Shown: one piece after another, positions 47,840 through 55,695 of the stretch
Position numbering within the stretch: position 1 is the stretch's first letter
Layout of the letters: every line of letters begins with the position of its first letter
Assembly: GCA_025656455.1 (NCBI GenBank)
Contig: JAHXHS010000011.1
Span: 62,001-126,000, forward strand
Origin: Candidatus Thiodiazotropha sp. (ex Epidulcina cf. delphinae)
GTDB taxonomy: Bacteria; Pseudomonadota; Gammaproteobacteria; Chromatiales; Chromatiaceae
Direction: 5' to 3'
Length of the DNA stretch: 64,000 bases
Made by a program: the position numbers and the translations under genes
The notes under the pieces: generated by a model
Seen by the model: only the letters and a program-made list of their open reading frames with translations
What the model was told of the DNA's origin: nothing
The model's database searches: none

Positions 47840-48022
47840 CCTGCATTTCTCACACCCCTCCTACTGCGGCGGCGGCCCAATGGCACGCCCTGTCTGGCGT
47901 TCGCTCGGTCGGGGTGCTCAACATAGTGTCGACTATGCCTGCGCGCCCCTCTGTTGCGAACGCCAGCCATGGCGCACCCTTGAACCGCCTCGCTACGAAC
48001 GGGTGTGAGAAATGCAGGCTAG
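47836..48022. mobile_element. CTAG-ended inverted-repeat element (MITE-like), copy 2, after rfbD
   Basis: A 187-base element with perfect 22-base ends starting CTAGCCTGCATTTCTCACAC, in the orientation opposite to 46689-46941. Outer and inner parts match copy 1 closely, but it lacks that copy's central insertion. The left CTAG contains the TAG stop of rfbD. The two copies face each other across rfbD, so inversion or loss of the gene by recombination is possible. Confidence 0.8.
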
Positions 48023-48172
48023 TGATTGTCAATGAAAACAATGGGTTATAGATTTTAACCTCCTGAGGCGACAAAAAGCCTACGATCCCATTGCCGATAG
48101 TCAGGCCTACATGAGACAATTGCCCTCCGTACTCAAGCGGTCAAGCGAACCACACCAAGGTAGCAGACACGG

Positions 48173-49162
48173 ATGTATGAAAAGTTCTACGGTTTGACAG
48201 AGAAGCCATTCTCCCTGCTTCCCGATCCCGCCTTTCTCTTCCTTGGGAAGAAGCACAGCATGGCGTTTGCCATGCTGGAATACAGCCTGCTGAGCCAAGC
48301 CGGGTTTACGGTGATAACGGGTGAGGTCGGCAGCGGAAAGACGACCCTGATCCGCCATCTGCTCAACCAGCTCGAAGATGACGTCAGTGTCGGACTCGTC
48401 AGCAGCAGTCACCGTGATATGGGAGACCTCCTCCCGTGGGTGCTGCTCTCCTTCGGCCTGGATTATCGGGAAAAGGAGAAGATCGCACTTCATGACGCCT
48501 TTACCCAGTTTCTCATCGATCAGTATGCCCGCAACAAGCGAACGGTGTTGATTATCGATGAGGCGCAAAATCTGCAAGTCCCCGTGCTCGAGGAACTGCG
48601 CTTGTTATCCAATATCAATGCCGACAAGCATCAGGTATTGCAGATTATTTTGGTGGGACAGCCGCAACTGCGCGAGCTTCTGCAACAGAGCGATCTGCTA
48701 CAGTTTCAGCAACGGATTTCGGTCGACTACCATCTTACGGCACTGAGCGAGGAAGAGACCCGGGCCTACATTTTTCATCGCACCAAACAGGCCGGTCGCT
48801 CCAAACCACTCTTCACAAGGAGTGCTTCCACGATTATCCATCAGGCCAGTCAGGGCATACCCCGGGTGATCAACATCCTCTGTGAAACGGCACTCGTCTA
48901 CGGCTTTGCGGATCAAAAGCTCCTGCTGGACAGTGAATTGGTGGAAAGCGTCATAAAGGACAAGGCGATTGCCGGCGCCCGCGGCCCGGAGATAGCCAGG
49001 GTGGCATCCACGCCGCAACCGGCTCTATCCGCGGGCGGACCGGCATTAGCGGGACAATCCGGGAACTGGGAAAAAGCGGCGAATCATAACCCCAGGCGTA
49101 TTACCGATTTCGACCGGGACGCGGCGAAACTGCTTTTCAAGAAGTATTACAGTGACAAGTGA
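48173..49162 (+). CDS. ExeA-type AAA ATPase of the exosortase/PEP-CTERM type
   Basis: A 329-aa secretion-type ATPase of the subfamily found at exosortase loci. It begins MYEKFYGLTEKPFSLLPDPAFLF, with Walker A TGEVGSGKTTL (~48-58) and Walker B VLIIDEAQNL (~125-134). LRLLSNINADKHQVLQIILVGQPQL and QGIPRVINILCETAL follow. No membrane helix or OmpA domain is present, unlike the homologue at 11.5 kb; its C-terminal ~60 residues look disordered. It marks the right edge of the polysaccharide region. The substrate or partner is not known; GspA-like roles are an analogy. Confidence 0.87.
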   Translation: MYEKFYGLTEKPFSLLPDPAFLFLGKKHSMAFAMLEYSLLSQAGFTVITGEVGSGKTTLIRHLLNQLEDDVSVGLVSSSHRDMGDLLPWVLLSFGLDYREKEKIALHDAFTQFLIDQYARNKRTVLIIDEAQNLQVPVLEELRLLSNINADKHQVLQIILVGQPQLRELLQQSDLLQFQQRISVDYHLTALSEEETRAYIFHRTKQAGRSKPLFTRSASTIIHQASQGIPRVINILCETALVYGFADQKLLLDSELVESVIKDKAIAGARGPEIARVASTPQPALSAGGPALAGQSGNWEKAANHNPRRITDFDRDAAKLLFKKYYSDK

Positions 49163-49289
49163 TTGCGGCGGTCGTGCGGGTGGCGATGATCACAGGCTGA
49201 AGAGAAGCGAATTATGATCAATTTCCCGCATAGGAGTGAACGAGCCAAACGCATCGACCGAGAAAAAAGCGGCGTAATCCACCAATATA

Positions 49290-49333
49290 CAAAGAAAAAA
49301 AGCCCCCAAAGCCGCTGGAAGCGGTCTTTGGCG
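49290..49333 (-). terminator. Rho-independent terminator, minus strand
   Basis: A stem of about 11 pairs with one bulge (CCAAAGCCGCT with AGCGGTCTTTGG, 49306-49330 on the plus strand) lies next to an A-run at 49291-49301, which reads as T-run on the minus strand. It would stop transcription coming from the right, perhaps from the orphan gene at 49.7-50.2 kb. Confidence 0.6.
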
Positions 49334-49411
49334 GAGTTCGTCTTTTGGGGCGGGCTCACTCGAAGAGTCTAACTAATTGTATGTAATAACAATAATATTC
49401 AAATCGCCATA

Positions 49412-49672
49412 TTTAAACTCAAGTTTCGGAGTTCATCTTGTTCCCATGTTCTACGAGTTTCGTAGGGTGCGGCCCTGCCGCACCGTAACTTGAAGCCCTG
49501 GAACCCAAGATATTGGGTCAGGGGGCCGCGAAGTGAAGAAATCCGTCATAGCAAACAGGAGCGCAACCCAGCATGGTGCGGCAGGGCCGCACCCTACGCC
49601 CTGTTCACATTGTGCGGTCCCACATAGAACATGGGAACGCGTTAAATTTGAACTCCGAAACTTGAGTTTAAA
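49412..49672. mobile_element. TTAA-ended nested inverted-repeat element (MITE-like)
   Basis: A 261-base non-coding element. The outer 24-base ends form a perfect inverted repeat beginning TTTAAACTCAAGTTTCGGAG. Inside are two more inverted pairs: TGTTCCCATGTTCTA with its near complement, and a perfect 24-base pair beginning CGTAGGGTGCGGCCCTGCCG. The ends carry a palindromic TTTAAA, so a TTAA target duplication is possible. There is no coding capacity. The nested layout suggests one repeat inserted into another, or a very stable RNA hairpin. Confidence 0.7.
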
Positions 49673-49748
49673 GATGCCCCTATAAGTACCCCCATAAAGT
49701 AATTTTACTCCCTCAATACTTCAGCTAAATACAAGTCATTCTCATTAT

Positions 49749-50201
49749 TTAATCTGATTCAAAGATGTTAGATATTCCATGGAAGAGATACCTGAATTTC
49801 CATTGGATGTACTGTTGCAAGCCTCTGAATTTAGTTCTCACCCGTGCCCAAAGTAGCTGAAGTATATTCTTACCAAGTCGATTGTTCCGATTCCAGTAAC
49901 ATTCTGTATGTTTCTTGAAAAAAGCAGCCATCCGTTTTCTATACTCGCGTGTCTGAAAATAACTTAACTTTATCTCAGGTGCTTGATCATATGGATCAGG
50001 GCCCTTATCTTTAATAGCTATCCCCTTATCGTATTCTGAGATATGCAGGATCTCGGCTATCTGTTTATGGTGGGCAGCATCAGATGGCCAGTAGAAAATA
50101 TCACCGGTCTCTTTGTCTTCAATCCATTTGGCTGCACCTTCACTCGATAGAAAAATCAGCTCTTTGATCGTAGCGTTTGAGGGGTTTTGAGTAATTAGCA
50201 T
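49749..50201 (-). CDS. Orphan hypothetical protein (150 aa)
   Basis: I do not recognise this protein. It starts MLITQNPSNATIKELIFLS and is soluble and basic in its last third. It has GAAKWIEDKETGDIFYWPSDAAHH (~18-41), a tryptophan- and tyrosine-rich stretch found in phage-derived or mobile proteins, though that is only an impression. It lies alone between an inverted-repeat element and the IS200-type insertion, and its codon use looks different from housekeeping neighbours. A minus-strand terminator lies about 415 bases downstream. Confidence 0.55.
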   Translation of the reverse strand: MLITQNPSNATIKELIFLSSEGAAKWIEDKETGDIFYWPSDAAHHKQIAEILHISEYDKGIAIKDKGPDPYDQAPEIKLSYFQTREYRKRMAAFFKKHTECYWNRNNRLGKNILQLLWARVRTKFRGLQQYIQWKFRYLFHGISNIFESD

Positions 50202-50469
50202 GGTTGAAATCCTCGTCAGTTTACTGCGTGATTCCTGATGGTAATTATCTCAACCGCAGGCAGATCAAACTAGTGAATAATACCTATCATGACGGGTGCT
50301 TAGTGCACTATCGGGGTGATTTGAATTGCGGTAAACTATACAATATCAGGCGCTTAGGATTGCGATAGCTTTTCATGAATGTTAAGTTTTGATAGGTAGC
50401 CGCTTTCGATCCCATCTCAGTATGGATCAATTTCAATTTCAACCTTTTTCAACGCCTAATTAAATCCTG
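50202..50469. other. Gap before the IS200-type element
   Basis: AT-rich DNA with no supported gene, leading to the left end of the IS200-type element. It probably includes the promoter of the orphan gene reading left. I see no repeat or clear terminator. Confidence 0.4.
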
Positions 50470-51063
50470 GTAAACTACCGCCACAGGCGGTGAGACACGA
50501 ATAGGCTCTGCCGTTCCGGCGTGCAGAGAGGAAAAATGGCCTCCTTTGAACCGGCAAGTTCTATAAGGAGGCCATTATGAGAGAGTGGCAAAGCCAAGCT
50601 CACGTTAAGCATTATTGCAAATATCACATTGTATTTGTGTCGAAGTACCGTAGGGAATCGATTTACGGAACACTGAGGAAAGGTATCGGAGGCATATTGC
50701 GGGAATTATGCCGCCAGCAAGGAGTTGAGCTGTTTGAAGGGTATGCGATGAAAGCTCACATCCATATGCTATTGATGATTCCTCCGAAGTTCAGTGTTGC
50801 AAATACCGTAGGGTTCCTGAAAGAGAAATCAGCCATACGGATATTCAGAGACTATTTGCAGGTGAGACGGAATTTCCCAGGGCGTCATTTTTGGGCGCGA
50901 GGATATTGTGTGAGTACTGTTGGATTAGATGAACAGATGATCCGAGAGTACATTAAGAACCAGGAACGTGAAGAGAAGCGCCAAGAGCGGATGAGATTGG
51001 CAGGACTCTGACAATAGCCCCCTCTGGGGGCTTTCATCATACTACCCGCTCTGCGGATAGTAT
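50470..51063 (+). mobile_element. IS200/IS605-family insertion sequence (IS200-type, tnpA only)
   Basis: About 600 bases, with no long terminal inverted repeats, as in this family. A left subterminal hairpin CCGCC-ACA-GGCGG lies at 50478-50490. A right hairpin of ATACTACCCGC type lies at 51039-51063. Between them is a single Y1 transposase gene; no tnpB accessory is present. Exact ends cannot be fixed from one copy. It sits just beyond the terminator of ssrA. Confidence 0.75.
50577..51011 (+). CDS. tnpA: IS200-type Y1 transposase
   Basis: A 144-aa HUH single-strand transposase. The HUH motif is AHIHMLLMIPP (~59-69). The catalytic tyrosine is probably in MIREYIKNQE (~125). It begins MREWQSQAHVKHYCKYHIVFVSKYRR, the usual start for the family. 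Full-length and apparently intact. A terminator-like hairpin, AGCCCCC-TCT-GGGGGCT, follows at 51016-51032. A Shine-Dalgarno TAAGGAGG lies just before the ATG. Confidence 0.9.
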   Translation: MREWQSQAHVKHYCKYHIVFVSKYRRESIYGTLRKGIGGILRELCRQQGVELFEGYAMKAHIHMLLMIPPKFSVANTVGFLKEKSAIRIFRDYLQVRRNFPGRHFWARGYCVSTVGLDEQMIREYIKNQEREEKRQERMRLAGL

Positions 51064-51074
51064 TTGATTATATA

Positions 51075-51101
51075 TAAAAAAGCCCGCTGTTATGCGGGCT
51101 T
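51075..51101 (-). terminator. Rho-independent terminator of ssrA
   Basis: A perfect 7-bp stem AGCCCGC/GCGGGCT (51081-51087 with 51094-51100) and a loop of 6 bases, followed on the minus strand by a T-run at 51076-51080. It lies about 35 bases after the tmRNA 3' CCA. Confidence 0.75.
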
Positions 51102-51134
51102 ATAGGCTTTATTGGATTGCTTTGGATGTGTAAT

Positions 51135-51501
51135 TGGTGGAGGCGGGCGGATTCGAACCGCCGTCCGTGAGTCCTCTGCCCAGAGTTCTACATGTTTAGT
51201 CCTGCCTATTGTTTTTAGCCGGCCGCCACCCGACGGACAGGGCGTGCGGCAAGCGATTCCGGTAAGGTTTTAACGTCTCCGCCCCGGACGAGCTTCCACG
51301 CGATCCTATGAGATATGACGCCTGAAAAAGCTGGACGCACAGGCACGGCTCCAGTCAGACGGCACCCTACTGGGTATTAAGCAGCGAGTGCGTAGTTGTC
51401 GTCGTTGGCAACTATAAGTTTGCAGTTGGATTTACGAGGTGCTCTGCTCCTCGACATGCACTTTAGGTTTTGTAACCCCCGTCGAAGCCTACGTCGCCCC
51501 C
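51135..51501 (-). ncRNA. ssrA: tmRNA (ssrA)
   Basis: The minus strand starts GGGGGCGACGTAGGCTTCGA at 51501 and ends GGTTCGAATCC...CCTCCACCA at 51135, the tRNA-like acceptor halves of tmRNA, about 367 nt. The reading frame at 51377-51409 encodes the degradation tag ANDDNYALAA followed by TAA. The encoded terminal CCA is present. It lies next to smpB, its protein partner. tmRNA 3' ends are known integration sites, and an accessory segment adjoins it, although I found no repeated att-like copy of the 3' end. Confidence 0.95.
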
Positions 51502-51522
51502 ATGACGGTTAAGTGAATGGAC

Positions 51523-51528
51523 ATTATA
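51523..51528 (-). promoter_or_regulatory. Probable -10 element of the ssrA promoter
   Basis: A perfect TATAAT on the minus strand, 21 bases before the mature tmRNA 5' end. This allows a short leader removed by RNase P. The -35 region is not a good match. Confidence 0.5.
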
Positions 51529-51557
51529 GGCGAGGAATAAGTTCCCGACCAGTGGGA

Positions 51558-51645
51558 TGTCACGTAGCTTCGCAACGTGACCTACTACGGGCTCCATCTG
51601 GTCTGCCGACGATGTCAGGTAGCGTTTGCGCGCAACCTGACCTAC
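51558..51645. repeat. Two REP-like palindromic units
   Basis: Unit one (51558-51584) pairs TCACGT with ACGTGA; unit two (51613-51645) pairs TCAGGT with ACCTGA. Both follow the pattern TGTCA(G/C)GTAGC...GCAACCTGACCTAC, and both are in the same orientation, between smpB and ssrA. The same family recurs after dnaJ. Confidence 0.7.
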
Positions 51646-51683
51646 AGGGTGTGCCGGGTGCGGCAGAGCCGCATCCATTCCGC

Positions 51684-52163
51684 TCATCCCTTCTTGAAGA
51701 GGCGCTCCTTCTCCCGTTGCCAATCCCGGTCCTTTTCGCTGGTGCGCTTGTCGTGCAGTTTCTTGCCCTTCGCCACGCCGATCTCCAGCTTGGCGATGCC
51801 TTTTTTCCAATACATGGCGGTGGGCACCAGGGTGTAGCCCTTGCGTTCCACCAGACCGATCAGCTTACTCAGCTCGCTGCGGTGCAATAGCAGTTTTCGC
51901 GTGCGGGTGGGGTCGGGATGGATGTGGGTGGAGGCGGTGCTGAGCGGTACGATGTGGGCGCCGAACAGGAAGGCTTCGCCATCCTTCAGGGTGACGTAAC
52001 TCTCTTTTATCTGTACCCGTCCCTCGCGCAGGCTCTTGACCTCCCATCCCTGCAGGGCCATGCCCGCTTCGTAGCGCTCCTCGATGAAAAAATCGTGTTT
52101 TGCCTTTTTGTTCAGGGCAATGGTGGCGCCGCCCTGGCCTTTCTTGTTCGCTTTGTTTGACAT
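51684..52163 (-). CDS. smpB: SsrA-binding protein SmpB
   Basis: A 159-aa RNA-binding protein that delivers tmRNA to stalled ribosomes. Motifs: [60 protein letters not shown] and ALYWKKG-like [26 protein letters not shown]. The disordered, basic C-terminus ends [10 protein letters not shown], as expected for the helix that enters the ribosomal tunnel. It is transcribed in the same direction as ssrA, with about 180 bases of REP units between. Confidence 0.96.
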   Translation of the reverse strand: MSNKANKKGQGGATIALNKKAKHDFFIEERYEAGMALQGWEVKSLREGRVQIKESYVTLKDGEAFLFGAHIVPLSTASTHIHPDPTRTRKLLLHRSELSKLIGLVERKGYTLVPTAMYWKKGIAKLEIGVAKGKKLHDKRTSEKDRDWQREKERLFKKG

Positions 52164-52274
52164 CGGCCTATTCTAATCGCGCCCGGGGCTTCTCACCAGA
52201 GGCGGCTTGTTAAACGGGTCTATTTTACGGAAAATGGCTGACTTTCAAGTTTTTAGGTTTAAAGGCGGGGTTCG

Positions 52275-53675
52275 ATGACTGAAAGACAATCCATTCATGG
52301 TCAATGGTCCTCGAGACTGGTATTCATTCTTGCCGCAACAGGATCGGCCGTAGGTTTGGGCAATGTCTGGAAGTTCCCCTATATCACAGGCGAAAACGGT
52401 GGCGGCGCATTCGTCATTGTCTATCTGCTTTGCATCGCGGTGGTGGGCATCCCGATCATGATGGCTGAAATCATGTTGGGACGTCGCGGCAGGCAGAGCC
52501 CGATCAATACCATGGCCAGCCTCAGCCAGGAGGAGGGTGCGAACCGCAACTGGTCCCTGGTTGGCTGGAGCGGTGTTCTGGCCGGCTTTTTTATTCTCTC
52601 ATACTACAGCGTGATCGCCGGATGGGCCCTGGCCTATGTGGTGCGCGCCAGCGTTGGCGAATTCAATGGCTTGGACGCAGGCGGGGTTCAGGATCTGTTC
52701 AACGGCTTGGTAGGAGACCCGGAGCGGCTGTTGGCCTGGCATACGCTGTTCATGCTGATGAGCATGTTTGTGGTGGCGAAGGGCGTCAAGGCCGGTCTTG
52801 AAAAGGCAGTGACCTTTCTCATGCCTGCCCTGTTCGTGTTGCTGGTGGTGTTGGTCGGCTATGCCATGAATACCGGATATTTCATCCAGGGTGTCGAGTT
52901 TCTCTTCAAAGCCGATTTCAACAAGTTGATCTACAGCTGCCAGGTGGTGAACGATCTGGAACAGTGTGAAGTCAGTGGCAGCCCGCTTCTGGTGGCCATG
53001 GGCCACGCATTTTTCACCCTCAGCCTCGGCATGGGCGCGATCATGGTTTACGGTTCCTACATGCCGAAAAAAGCCTCTATCGCCGGATCGGCGATCCTGA
53101 TCGCAGTGCTGGACACCCTCGTGGCGCTGGTAGCGGGGATGGCGATCTTTCCCATTGTGTTTGCCAACGGCCTGGAGCCGGCGGCCGGTCCGGGTCTGAT
53201 CTTCCAGACCCTGCCGATCGCCTTTGGCGCGATGCCTGGGGGGCAGTTTTTCGGCACCCTGTTTTTTGTCCTGCTCGTGTTCGCCGCCTGGAGTTCAGCC
53301 ATTTCGCTGATTGAACCGGCGGTGGCCTGGTTGGTGGAGAATCGCAATATGACCCGGATCCGGGCGGCGGCGTGGATCGGCTTGACGACCTGGGTGTTGG
53401 GTCTCGGGACGGTGTTCTCCTTCAATCTCTGGTCCGAGTTCAAGCTCTTCGACAAGACCTTCTTCGATCTGCTGGACTATCTGACGGCCAATATCATGTT
53501 GCCTCTGGGGGGGGTGTTGATTGCGGTTTTCAGTGGTTGGTTGATGAAGCGTGAATCCAGCCGGGATGAATTCGCCATGCCGTCGGGCGGTTATCATCTA
53601 TGGTGGTATCTGATTCGCTACCTCTCGCCCCTGGCGGTCGTGGTGGTCTTTCTTCATGCCATCGGAATCCTCTGA
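52275..53675 (+). CDS. Sodium-dependent transporter of the NSS (neurotransmitter:sodium symporter) family
   Basis: A 466-aa inner-membrane symporter with about 11-12 helices. The first helix has the family signature ATGSAVGLGNVWKFPYITGENGGGAF (~17-42), which carries sodium-binding positions. LSLGMGAIMVYGSYMPKK (~249-266) is the conserved helix 6-loop region. Substrates in bacteria are mostly amino acids; which one cannot be told here. It is divergent from smpB and stops two bases before the ratA start, so it may lead a small operon. Confidence 0.9.
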   Translation: MTERQSIHGQWSSRLVFILAATGSAVGLGNVWKFPYITGENGGGAFVIVYLLCIAVVGIPIMMAEIMLGRRGRQSPINTMASLSQEEGANRNWSLVGWSGVLAGFFILSYYSVIAGWALAYVVRASVGEFNGLDAGGVQDLFNGLVGDPERLLAWHTLFMLMSMFVVAKGVKAGLEKAVTFLMPALFVLLVVLVGYAMNTGYFIQGVEFLFKADFNKLIYSCQVVNDLEQCEVSGSPLLVAMGHAFFTLSLGMGAIMVYGSYMPKKASIAGSAILIAVLDTLVALVAGMAIFPIVFANGLEPAAGPGLIFQTLPIAFGAMPGGQFFGTLFFVLLVFAAWSSAISLIEPAVAWLVENRNMTRIRAAAWIGLTTWVLGLGTVFSFNLWSEFKLFDKTFFDLLDYLTANIMLPLGGVLIAVFSGWLMKRESSRDEFAMPSGGYHLWWYLIRYLSPLAVVVVFLHAIGIL

Positions 53676-53677
53676 TC

Positions 53678-54118
53678 GTGCCGGTCATCAAAAAGAGCGC
53701 GCTGGTGCATCACTCCGCAGAAGAGATGTACCGACTGGTCTGTGACTTTGAGTCCTATCCGGAATTTCTTCCCTGGTGTAGCGACAGCCGCTTGATTTAC
53801 CGAACCAGGCAGGAGCTCTGCGGTGAGTTGGAGGTCTCGCGGATCGGTATTCGCCAGCGTTTCTCCACTTGTAACCGGTTGGTGGAGAACGAGAAGATGG
53901 ATATTCAGTTACGTGACGGGCCATTTCGCAAACTCCAGGGCGGCTGGCGCTTCTTGGCGCTGCAACCGGACGCCTGCAAGGTGGAGTTGATACTGGAATT
54001 CGACTTTGCCGGTAAACTGATCGATGCGGCTTTCGGCAGGGCCTTCAGCCAGATCGCCAATACCCTGGTGGATGCCTTCTGCAAGCGGGCCGACGAAATA
54101 TATGGTAGTGAAAAATGA
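53678..54118 (+). CDS. ratA: RatA/Coq10-family START-domain protein
   Basis: A 146-aa START-like protein, the bacterial homologue of the ubiquinone-binding Coq10 and known in E. coli as RatA, reported to inhibit 70S assembly. Motifs: KKSALVHHSAEEMYRLVCDFESYPEFLPWC, LIYR and FAGKLIDAAFGRAF. GTG 53678 is used, where homology starts and 2 bases after the transporter stop; a longer frame from 53600 overlaps that gene. It overlaps rnfH by 4 nt (ATGA), as in other gammaproteobacteria. Confidence 0.92.
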   Translation: MPVIKKSALVHHSAEEMYRLVCDFESYPEFLPWCSDSRLIYRTRQELCGELEVSRIGIRQRFSTCNRLVENEKMDIQLRDGPFRKLQGGWRFLALQPDACKVELILEFDFAGKLIDAAFGRAFSQIANTLVDAFCKRADEIYGSEK

Positions 54119-54414
54119 GATTTGAAGTCGCCTACGGCAAGATGGATGAACAGGCCCTGCTGGTGGTCGATTCAGACACGCCCTTGACGGCGCGACAGGC
54201 CATTGAAACCTCCGGTATTCTGCAACGGTTTCCAGAGATCGATATGGATGCGAACAAAATCGGCATTTTCGGTAAGGCCGCCAAGTTGGATGTGCTGCTG
54301 GTTGAGGGGGATCGGGTGGAGATCTACCGCCCCCTCATCGCCGATCCGAAAGAGGCGCGAAAGCGACGTGCGGCCGAGGGTAAGGCGATGCGCAAAGGTG
54401 GCGGCGAAAAATAG
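54115..54414 (+). CDS. rnfH: RnfH family ubiquitin-like protein
   Basis: A 99-aa beta-grasp protein of the RnfH/UPF0125 family (RatB). Motifs: RFEVAYG, VDSDTPLTARQAIETSG, IDMDANKIGIFGK and GDRVEIYRPLIADPKEARKRRA, which is the most conserved signature. Basic C-terminal tail. Coupled to ratA by ATGA overlap. Biological role is not well defined, though the pairing with ratA is ancient. Confidence 0.93.
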   Translation: MRFEVAYGKMDEQALLVVDSDTPLTARQAIETSGILQRFPEIDMDANKIGIFGKAAKLDVLLVEGDRVEIYRPLIADPKEARKRRAAEGKAMRKGGGEK

Positions 54415-54435
54415 CCCGGTTCAACAGGCCCTGGC

Positions 54436-54885
54436 TCAATCGGATTCGCCGAACCCCATCGCGTACCAGAGCTTTTCCAATATCCCCAGATCACCGTCGT
54501 AGTCCGGCACGCTGACCACCAGCTCTCTCTTTTCCTGGGTCGATTCTACATTCTCTGCCGGTTCGATTTCACCGCTGTAACGGGATAGGTATTCACCATC
54601 GAAATAGACGCTGAATCGCTTTATTTCGATGGGCTCGTTGCGGTGTTTAACGGAAAAAAAGTAGTCCCAGCGCTGTTCGTGGAAGACGTCGATCAGCATC
54701 GGCGTACCCAGGGCGAACCGCACCTGTCGTTGTGACATGCCGGGTTCCAGCAGGGCCACCATCTCTGGCGTGACGATATTTCCCTGTTCGATGTCGGGGG
54801 AGTGCACCAGTGAGAATTCGTCCCACGAGCTGCAGCCGCCGAGCCAGGGGAGCAGGCAGAAAATGGTGATGAGAATCTTTTTCAT
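54436..54885 (-). CDS. bamE: Outer membrane assembly lipoprotein BamE
   Basis: A 149-aa lipoprotein of the BAM complex. The signal peptide ends in lipobox LGGC (~15-18). The BamE signature spans VTPEMVALLEPGMSQRQVRFALGTPML and WDYFFSVKHRNEP. It is convergent with rnfH, 21 bases apart, and divergent from fur. The ~35-residue C-terminal extension after FDGEYLSRYSG is acidic and typical of some gammaproteobacteria. Confidence 0.93.
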   Translation of the reverse strand: MKKILITIFCLLPWLGGCSSWDEFSLVHSPDIEQGNIVTPEMVALLEPGMSQRQVRFALGTPMLIDVFHEQRWDYFFSVKHRNEPIEIKRFSVYFDGEYLSRYSGEIEPAENVESTQEKRELVVSVPDYDGDLGILEKLWYAMGFGESD

Positions 54886-54961
54886 TACAAGTACAATCTG
54901 AAACCAGCCACAATATTAACGCATTCCTTATTCAAGAAACACATGCTGGAGAGGTGCGGGG

Positions 54962-55381
54962 ATGGATAATCAGGATATACGCAAGGCTGGACTCAAGGTA
55001 ACCCTGCCCAGGGTGAAAATACTCGAGCTACTGGAGAACAGCACCCAGCGCCATGTGAGTGCCGAAGATGTCTATAAGATGCTGATCGACAAGGATGAAG
55101 AGATCGGATTGGCGACGGTCTACCGGGTATTGACCCAGTTTGAGGCGGCCGGCTTGGTGACCCGGCAGAACTTTGAGGGGGGGTATGCGGTCTTCGAATT
55201 GGACCGGGGAGGGCACCACGATCACCTCGTCTGTGTCGTCTGCGGCAAGGTGGAGGAGTTTGTGGATACCACCATCGAGAAGCGTCAGCGGGAGATCGCC
55301 AATGAGCATGGCTTCGAAATGGTTGACCATTCGCTGATCATCTACGGTCACTGCGGCAATCCCAAGTGCCATGTGGGCTAG
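54962..55381 (+). CDS. fur: Ferric uptake regulator
   Basis: A 139-aa iron-responsive repressor. The N-terminal winged helix has LKVTLPRVKILELLE and EIGLATVYRVLTQFEAAGLV. The metal sites include GGHHDHLVCVVCGKVEEF and a C-terminal CGNPKC. The stop TAG belongs to the CTAG (55378-55381) at the edge of an inverted-repeat element, so the element forms the 3' boundary of the gene. GAGAGGTGCGGGG precedes the ATG. Standard gene order next to bamE and recN. Confidence 0.96.
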   Translation: MDNQDIRKAGLKVTLPRVKILELLENSTQRHVSAEDVYKMLIDKDEEIGLATVYRVLTQFEAAGLVTRQNFEGGYAVFELDRGGHHDHLVCVVCGKVEEFVDTTIEKRQREIANEHGFEMVDHSLIIYGHCGNPKCHVG

Positions 55382-55695
55382 TACTCCTTCAACATGATAA
55401 TGATGGGTTCAGCGCTCCTGTGGTGTTTCGCGGCAAGGCGCAGTGCGCAGGCAAGAGTGGCACATGGATGTGCCGTTTACGGACCGAAGGATGGAATGGC
55501 CTGTGAGTCCTTGTCAAGCACTGCAACGCCGCTGCGGGACACCACAGGAGCGGAGCGCCCGAAGGGTTGATCTGTCAGCGTCCATGACCGCGTTGCGCCT
55601 CTTGTAAAGGACTCACCATTCACGGCGAGGCGCGCCTTGTCCTGAACGCTGACAGACCAACTGAACCCGGCATTATCATATTGAAAGAGTACTAG
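55378..55695. mobile_element. CTAG-ended inverted-repeat element A, fur side
   Basis: A 318-base non-coding element. Its ends match as an inverted repeat in about 31 of 35 positions, beginning CTAGTACTCCTTCAACATGA on the left. Inner inverted pairs include CGCTCCTGTGGTGT with ACACCACAGGAGCG and a TCTGTCAGCGT pair, so the transcript could fold strongly. The left CTAG contains the stop of fur; the right CTAG (55692-55695) is shared with element B. Confidence 0.75.

Larger units (their letters stand above)
49163..49748. other. Gene-free start of the accessory insertion
   Basis: About 590 bases holding a terminator-like hairpin and a 261-base inverted-repeat element, both given separately. Nothing else here supports a gene. 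It begins an accessory segment that lasts to the tmRNA gene. Confidence 0.5.

Noticed and set aside
49412..49672. CRISPR or phage att interpretation of the repeats near 49.5 kb
   Set aside because: The repeats are inverted and nested, not evenly spaced direct repeats, and there are no cas genes or integrase.
51135..51160. tRNA gene suggested by TTCGAATCC and CCA end
   Set aside because: It is the 3' acceptor half of tmRNA; the matching 5' half and tag frame are over 200 bases away.
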